Below, piece after piece: positions 31,297 to 35,409 of a stretch of DNA of 35,409 nt (positions are counted from its first letter, which is position 1; each line of letters opens with the position of its first letter). Source of the DNA: UBA4658 sp002405485 (GTDB taxonomy: Bacteria > Planctomycetota > Phycisphaerae > Phycisphaerales > UBA1924); the NCBI GenBank assembly GCA_036823255.1, contig DAISGC010000036.1, positions 1 through 35,409 on the forward strand. Direction: 5' to 3'. The translations under genes were made by a program, and so were the position numbers. The notes beneath the pieces are model-generated. The model made no database searches and had not been told where the DNA came from. It worked only from the letters and a program-made list of their open reading frames with translations.

Positions 31297-32121
31297 TCAG
31301 CACGCCGACTGTTCCCAGCGCGCCGGGTCCTGCTTGTAGTAATGCGCGAGGGTCTCATACAGCGGGGTGTCCGATGCCCGCAGTTCGTGCGGGCGCTGGA
31401 AGAACGCCTCGGTCGCCACCGCGAAGAACTCGCCGGGACTCGTCGCGCCGTAGGGGCTGAGCACCGTGGGCATGCCCAGTGCGGCCGAACGAGAGAGTGC
31501 GATGTACGAGCCGGTCATCACGTTCTTCCACTGCTCAACGTCCTCCCGGCTTTCCAGCAGTGGCGTCCCGTTCACGCTGCCGTCGAGCATGTCCAGCTTG
31601 TGCGCGAACTCGTGCAGCACAACGTTGTGCCCGCTGGCCATGTCGAGCGACCCGCGCAGAGCATCGGCCCAGCTCAGCACCACCGGCCCGGCTCCGGCCC
31701 CATGGTCCCACGCTTCTCCCAGGTTTGCAAAGCCCTCACCCATCACGGGCAGGTTCCCGATCGTGCCGACCGGACGCGGCGCCGTTGAGGTGAACGCGCT
31801 CGGATACACCAGCACCGTGTCCATGTTCGGATACAGGTCGTCGCGCAGCGGGTCCAGTCCCAGGCCAAGAAGCAGCACCCCCGCCTGGGCCGCGATCACG
31901 AGCTTCATCTCGTCGCTGAGCTTGCCCTTCATCGGGCCGCACCCTTCCCAGGTCTTCTCGGCGACCAGCACGCGGGCGATGTCCCGGAGTTTGGCCTTGC
32001 ACGCCGACGGCAGACGCTTGTACAGCGCCACGTGCTCCTCAAGCGCCGCCGCACTCGACGCGTTCAGCGGGGTGTCCAGGAGGCGTTGGCGACGACGGGC
32101 GGTGAGAAACGGAACGAGCAT
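31297..32121 (-). CDS. mtfA: Zinc-dependent peptidase, MtfA family (M90)
   Basis: A 274-residue metallopeptidase related to MtfA, which in Escherichia coli binds the repressor Mlc and affects glucose PTS. The zinc motif is H170-E171-F-A-H174 in NVVLHEFAHKLDMLDG, the family hallmark. FFAVATEAFFQRP near the end supplies the further ligand region, and VLVYPSAF and VLSWADALRG are typical. There is no signal peptide. ATG 32121 is chosen over the frame's earlier start at 32199 because AGGA is about 9 bases upstream and the conserved part begins near RRRQRLL. No Mlc or PTS gene is in the window, so the role here may differ. The symbol is by family. Confidence 0.85.
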   Translation of the reverse strand: MLVPFLTARRRQRLLDTPLNASSAAALEEHVALYKRLPSACKAKLRDIARVLVAEKTWEGCGPMKGKLSDEMKLVIAAQAGVLLLGLGLDPLRDDLYPNMDTVLVYPSAFTSTAPRPVGTIGNLPVMGEGFANLGEAWDHGAGAGPVVLSWADALRGSLDMASGHNVVLHEFAHKLDMLDGSVNGTPLLESREDVEQWKNVMTGSYIALSRSAALGMPTVLSPYGATSPGEFFAVATEAFFQRPHELRASDTPLYETLAHYYKQDPARWEQSAC

Positions 32122-32683
32122 GGGCGTGATTCCTGGCAAACGACAAGACTGAACGAACGACCCGGTGCGAGCGTGGCGATGCATGTCCAACGCCAACACC
32201 CGCCGGAGAGGGCCTTAGAGCGAACCCCGTGCCAGGAACTCTGGGCAACCTCGGGCCCGCACGGGATCGCGGTTCCGGCTCTTGCCCGTGCGGGGAGATG
32301 GCACTCACGCAACGCAGATCGACTCTCCGCCCGCCGAGGGACCGCCATCTGCCAATCAGGCAGGTGCGTTCATGGTCGCAACGCGGGCGATCCGATGCCC
32401 TGCGTCCATGACCTGACGGCCCGGCACGCGCGAAAGCGCGGCGAATTCATCAGGAAACACCCTCTTAAGCCGATCGCAAAATCCGCGCTTCGGGTGCGTT
32501 CGTAGACCCTGCCGCCGCGACCGGGCGTGGCGCTCACAGCGCCGACGCCGGGCAGTGCGAAGGTCCCGGTGCAGCGATGGAAGACGTGTGTAGCTACGCC
32601 GCACAGTGCGGGGTGGGCGCGGTCTCCTTGTCATGCACCTGGCGGATGCTCACTTTCGGTTCCGCGGCACGGAGGAATCTCAG
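32122..32683. other. 560-base non-coding stretch with a 10-bp inverted repeat
   Basis: No frame here shows homology, a start signal or a sensible protein. The only structure I find is a perfect 10-base inverted repeat (32256-32265 with 32285-32294). The start of the stretch holds the mtfA upstream region, and the end holds the GGAGGA ribosome site of the next gene. Confidence 0.5.
32256..32294. repeat. Perfect 10-bp inverted repeat
   Basis: CCCGCACGGG and CCCGTGCGGG separated by 19 bases. It could be a hairpin in an RNA or a protein-binding site. It is 390 bases before the DUF4394 gene and 130 bases behind the mtfA start. No T-run follows. Confidence 0.5.
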
Positions 32684-33634
32684 ATGCGTTCAATCGTCGT
32701 GATCTCGGCTGCCGTGGCTTCGCTCGCGCTCGCGGGCGGCGTTCTGGCCCAATCGGTGCAGACTGCGTATGGACTGACCGTGGACGGGACCCGGCTCGTC
32801 GGGTTCTCCCCAAGCAACGTCTCGACACTCCTTTCCGACGTAGCCATCACCGGACTGGGCTCCGGCGAGACCATTCGGAACATCGACTTCCGCCCTCGCA
32901 ACGGCGAACTCATCGGTCTCAGCTCGAGCAACCGCATGTTCTCCATCAACCCGGTGACCGGCGCGGCGCAGCTTCGCCTCGTCGGCACGCCGACCGCCTT
33001 CGTCATCAACGGCACCGCGGGCATGGACTTCAATCCCGTGCCGGACCGCATCCGCGTGGTCACCAGCACCGTGCAGAATCTGCGGCTGAATCCGGACACG
33101 GGCGGGCTCGCCGCAGACGACGGCGCGCCGGTCGCTCCGGCGCCCGCGCTGCGGTTTGTCTCTGGTGATCCGAACTTCGGCGCAACCCCGAACCTCGTGA
33201 GCACCGCCTACACCAACAGTGTGTTCACGAACGGCGGACCCACGGGCCTGCCCACGACCATGTTCGCCGTCCATCGCACCAGCCAGTTCGTGAACACGCT
33301 CGTGCGACAGGGATCGGTGAACGGCTCGCCCGATTCGCCCAACAACGGCAACCTCACGACCATCGGCTCGATCTTCGGCATCTTCCCCGATGATCTCTTC
33401 GGCTTCGACATCTTCAGCGAGAATGGCGGCAATCAGGCCTATTTCTCCGGCAACCCGATCGTCGGTGGCACCGCGTTCTACACACTCGATCTCGCCACCG
33501 GCTCCAACGCGTTCATGGGCAACATCGGCGGGGCCAATCCCGTCCGGATCCGGGACTTCTCAGTGATTCCCGCGCCGGCCTCCGCGGCCCTCCTGGGTCT
33601 TGGCGCTCTGGCGGCGACTCGCCGCCGACGCTGA
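32684..33634 (+). CDS. Secreted DUF4394-type protein with PEP-CTERM-like tail
   Basis: A 316-residue exported protein. A signal peptide (RSIVVISAAVASLALAGGVLA) is followed by a single DUF4394-like domain, which looks like a short-bladed beta-propeller: YGLTVDGTRLVGFSPSN, IRNIDFRPRNGELIGLS, GMDFNPVPDRIRVV, LRLNPDTGG and FYTLDLATG are the repeating elements. The C-terminus is VIPAPASAALLGLGALAATR plus Arg residues: a PEP-CTERM-like sorting signal with Pro-Ala-Pro-Ala-Ser, a hydrophobic helix and an Arg cluster. It is probably exported and cell-surface anchored. ATG 32684 has GGAGGA about 7 bases upstream. A terminator hairpin lies 65 bases downstream, so it is a single-gene unit. Molecular role unknown. 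Confidence 0.85.
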   Translation: MRSIVVISAAVASLALAGGVLAQSVQTAYGLTVDGTRLVGFSPSNVSTLLSDVAITGLGSGETIRNIDFRPRNGELIGLSSSNRMFSINPVTGAAQLRLVGTPTAFVINGTAGMDFNPVPDRIRVVTSTVQNLRLNPDTGGLAADDGAPVAPAPALRFVSGDPNFGATPNLVSTAYTNSVFTNGGPTGLPTTMFAVHRTSQFVNTLVRQGSVNGSPDSPNNGNLTTIGSIFGIFPDDLFGFDIFSENGGNQAYFSGNPIVGGTAFYTLDLATGSNAFMGNIGGANPVRIRDFSVIPAPASAALLGLGALAATRRRR

Positions 33635-33698
33635 GATCGTGGTGCCCAGGCGACCCGTGAAGCCACGACTCAACAGGTCGCTGCACCTATCTCGAGGG

Positions 33699-33724
33699 CA
33701 CCCGGGCGCGAGAGCGCCCGGGTG
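33699..33724 (+). terminator. Intrinsic terminator after the DUF4394 gene
   Basis: CACCCGGGCGC pairs over 11 bases with GCGCCCGGGTG around a GAGA loop. TTCCATTTT follows. Confidence 0.85.
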
Positions 33725-33734
33725 TTCCATTTTC

Positions 33735-34000
33735 CGCGGGGCGGGCGTTGGAGTTGGGGCCAGGCCCGATTGCTATTGCGGACGTCCGCCGTGCAGCGGC
33801 GAGCAGTCCAGAGCGTCCGATCCAGCGTGCTGGGCGTTCGAGGAGTCCGATAACCAATGGAAGCGATCGGTCGGCGGCCGATCATGCGATCCGCGGGCCG
33901 TTCTGTTTGTTCAAGAGCCCAATTGTGGTACTTACTCATACTCTGAGAACTTCGCTCTTCCGACTCTCACCGGAGTGAGCGTGTCCCATGGTTGTTGAGA
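33735..34000. other. Non-coding stretch before the second PEP-CTERM-like gene
   Basis: No gene supported. The last 120 bases are less GC-rich than the surroundings and probably contain the promoter of the next gene (for example TTGTTC at 33907), but no convincing -10 at correct spacing was found. Confidence 0.4.
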
Positions 34001-34016
34001 GGGAGATTGCACGAAG

Positions 34017-34769
34017 TTGTTGCGTTCTGTCTGCGCGCTGAGCGTGCTCGCTGGGCTTGCCGTGGCCACTTCCGCGTCAGCGGTCACGGTGTCCGTGTCC
34101 GATCCGTCCGGCCTTGCCGCCGAGGCCCAGTTTTCCATCACCGGCCCGACCCAGCTCACTGTCCGACTCCGGAACATCTCCACAGGGTCCGGGTCCTTCA
34201 CGGGTGCCGCTGCCATTCTGACCGGATGCTCGTGGGACTTTGGCGCCCCCGGCGTGAACGTTGGCGACAACACCATTCTCGGCGGCACGATCGTCATCGG
34301 TGCGACCAGCCAGTCCGTGAACTTCTCCACCGGCTCCTATGGCCCGGGCACCAACGTCGGCGGTGAGTGGGGATATGGCAACGCCCCCTCGGGGCTCTCG
34401 TTTGCCAACTTCATCTCCGCCCTTCAGGCGGGGTCCACCGTGTTTGGCGGTCCCAACCTCGATGCAACCACCGTCCTCGACGGACCGCAAGGCGGCCTCA
34501 TCGCTCCGGCGACGGTCGGTCAGCTCGGCGGGCTCGGCGGCATCAACGATGAAGTCGTCGCCGTGCTCAACCTCAGCCAGCCCATCACCAACCTCAACTT
34601 CGTCACCCAGAACAACGTCCGCTTCGAGTTCGGATCCGACGCGCTGTTCATCACCACCCCGACTCCGGGGTCGGCGGGAGCCCTGCTGCTCGGCGCAGCG
34701 CTGTGCGCCCGGCGGCGACGGACGGGTTCAACAAATCTTCACGTGAGCTCGAACCGTCCGAAGGCGTAA
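34017..34769 (+). CDS. Secreted protein with PEP-CTERM-like tail, start codon uncertain
   Basis: A 250-residue exported protein rich in Gly, Ser, Thr and Asn. The signal peptide ends near ASA (RSVCALSVLAGLAVATSASA). The body looks like a beta-sandwich (VRLRNISTGSGSF, VIGATSQSVNFSTGSYGPG). Near the end comes TPTPGSAGALLLGAALCARR and further Arg, a PEP-CTERM-like signal, but 15 residues (TGSTNLHVSSNRPKA) follow the Arg cluster, unlike the usual signal. No ATG is available. TTG at 34017 is used here, but GGGAG (34001-34005) is better placed for ACG 34011, which would restore the usual K-L-L-R start. A hairpin follows the stop. Function unknown. Confidence 0.75.
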   Translation: MLRSVCALSVLAGLAVATSASAVTVSVSDPSGLAAEAQFSITGPTQLTVRLRNISTGSGSFTGAAAILTGCSWDFGAPGVNVGDNTILGGTIVIGATSQSVNFSTGSYGPGTNVGGEWGYGNAPSGLSFANFISALQAGSTVFGGPNLDATTVLDGPQGGLIAPATVGQLGGLGGINDEVVAVLNLSQPITNLNFVTQNNVRFEFGSDALFITTPTPGSAGALLLGAALCARRRRTGSTNLHVSSNRPKA

Positions 34770-34809
34770 CTGCCGTCGAGCCGGAGACATCCGAGGTAGT
34801 CTCATCCGA

Positions 34810-34837
34810 CGCGGCGGGCCATTTCAGGCTCGCCGCG
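34810..34837 (+). terminator. Hairpin terminator between two secreted-protein genes
   Basis: CGCGGCG pairs with CGCCGCG; an inner G-T pair and GCC/GGC extend it to 11 pairs with an ATTTCA loop. It lies 40 bases after the stop at 34769. Only TTCC follows. Confidence 0.65.
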
Positions 34838-34855
34838 TTCCATAAGGACGCCTCC

Positions 34856-35409
34856 ATGCTTCTCCGCGCAGCGCACGTGCACACGCTCCTGACCGCTCTC
34901 GTCATGGCTCTTGGTGTTTGCGGGTCATGCCCTGCGCAGGGCACGCCCGCGGCGCCGGTGGACAACATCGGCCACGACCGCCACACGCACCACCACAACC
35001 CCAAGCACCCGACCGAGCAGCCCACCGCCGCCCGCTTCGTGACCAGCCGGTCCAGCAGCGTGGTGCTGCCGCTCCCGGAGGAGAAGGACGCGTTCACGTT
35101 CGTCGTCTTCGGCGATCGCACGGGCGGCCCGACCGACGGCGTCAGCGTCCTCGCCGACGCTGTGCGTGACACCAATCTGCTCGAGCCCGACCTGGTCATG
35201 ACCGTCGGCGACCTCATCAACGGGTACAACGACACCCCGGCGTGGATGGAGCAGATGAAGGAGTACAAGCGGATCATGGGCGAGCTTCGCTGCCCGTGGT
35301 TCCCCGTCGCCGGCAATCACGACACCTACTGGCGCGACCGCGGGAGCGGCGAGAAGAAGCCCGTCGACGCGCACGACGGCAACTACGAGATGCACATCGG
35401 CCCGCACTG
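34856..35409 (+). CDS. Secreted metallophosphoesterase, 3' truncated
   Basis: The first 184 residues of a calcineurin-like phosphoesterase, cut by the window end. A signal-like N-terminus (LLRAAHVHTLLTALVMALGV) is followed by a His-rich segment, GHDRHTHHHNPKHP (about 40-53). The catalytic domain begins near 80: FTFVVFGDRTGGP (first metal motif, with GDRT where GDxH is usual), VGDLINGYND (second), and PVAGNHDTYW (GNHD, third). These motifs bind two metal ions and hydrolyse phosphoesters; substrate unknown. An in-frame Cys (GVCGSC) near residue 22-25 could instead mark a lipoprotein. ATG 34856 has AAGGA 7 bases upstream. The remainder of the gene is outside. Confidence 0.85.
   Translation, partial: MLLRAAHVHTLLTALVMALGVCGSCPAQGTPAAPVDNIGHDRHTHHHNPKHPTEQPTAARFVTSRSSSVVLPLPEEKDAFTFVVFGDRTGGPTDGVSVLADAVRDTNLLEPDLVMTVGDLINGYNDTPAWMEQMKEYKRIMGELRCPWFPVAGNHDTYWRDRGSGEKKPVDAHDGNYEMHIGPH

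Noticed and set aside
32356..32634. Leftward 92-residue frame in the non-coding stretch
   Set aside because: Arg-rich, no homology, no start signal; likely chance frame in GC-rich DNA.
33907..33942. Sigma-70 promoter before the second PEP-CTERM-like gene (TTGTTC with TACTTA or CATACT)
   Set aside because: Neither -10 candidate is good at the right spacing; not supported enough to annotate.

Overview
The window looks like chromosomal DNA of a GC-rich, diderm Planctomycetota bacterium, most likely class Phycisphaerae. This is inferred from lipid A and LPS genes (lpxB, a family 9 glycosyltransferase), secreted proteins ending either in a dockerin-like EF-hand pair or in a PEP-CTERM-like tail (PAPAS or PTPGS, hydrophobic helix, Arg cluster), many lone core-metabolism genes rather than long operons, and lipoproteins without clear homologues. 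I see no phage, insertion sequence, CRISPR or conjugation genes.

Layout. 1-6.1 kb: the 3' part of a heptosyltransferase-like gene, then a leftward block of serine hydrolase, citrate synthase, a dockerin remnant, pyrF and guaA. 6.1-7.5 kb: a small lipoprotein and an anti-sigma / anti-sigma-antagonist pair whose reading frames overlap. 7.5-12.8 kb: leftward proB-proA (ATGA overlap), a rightward FIST-domain sensor protein, leftward lpxB. 12.9-15.3 kb: a site-2 protease and a rhomboid protease in tandem that share the same N-terminal and C-terminal tags. 15.4-18.7 kb: a secreted dockerin-tailed protein, ndk and a lone nuoH. 18.7-22.5 kb: an exported protein with a duplicated module, a tRNA-Cys with a long variable arm and a 21-bp terminator hairpin, queC, a MoxR ATPase and a small CBM48/E-set protein. 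22.6-28.3 kb: a large lipoprotein, then a leftward rlmE, BatA-like vWA membrane protein and outer-membrane barrel operon. 28.4-32.1 kb: an orphan two-domain sugar-type ABC ATPase, an M20 amidohydrolase and an MtfA-like peptidase. 32.7-35.4 kb: three secreted proteins, the last a metallophosphoesterase cut by the window end.

Two genome-level patterns stand out. First, many starts lack a Shine-Dalgarno sequence and instead have a TAnnnT hexamer 5-10 (usually 7-8) bases before the start codon, as expected for leaderless mRNAs. The tRNA-Cys promoter (TTGACG, 17 bp, TACGGT) independently supports TAnnnT as the -10 element. Genes for secreted proteins mostly keep an AGGAG-type ribosome site. Second, the adjacent S2P and rhomboid genes carry matching terminal tags (MGISDRxY at the start, a DKIRxxGxQSLT-type helix at the end), which suggests a dedicated two-protease module. 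These two points and the class II-like tRNA-Cys are the most promising leads. All homology calls are from reading the protein sequences; no database search was run.
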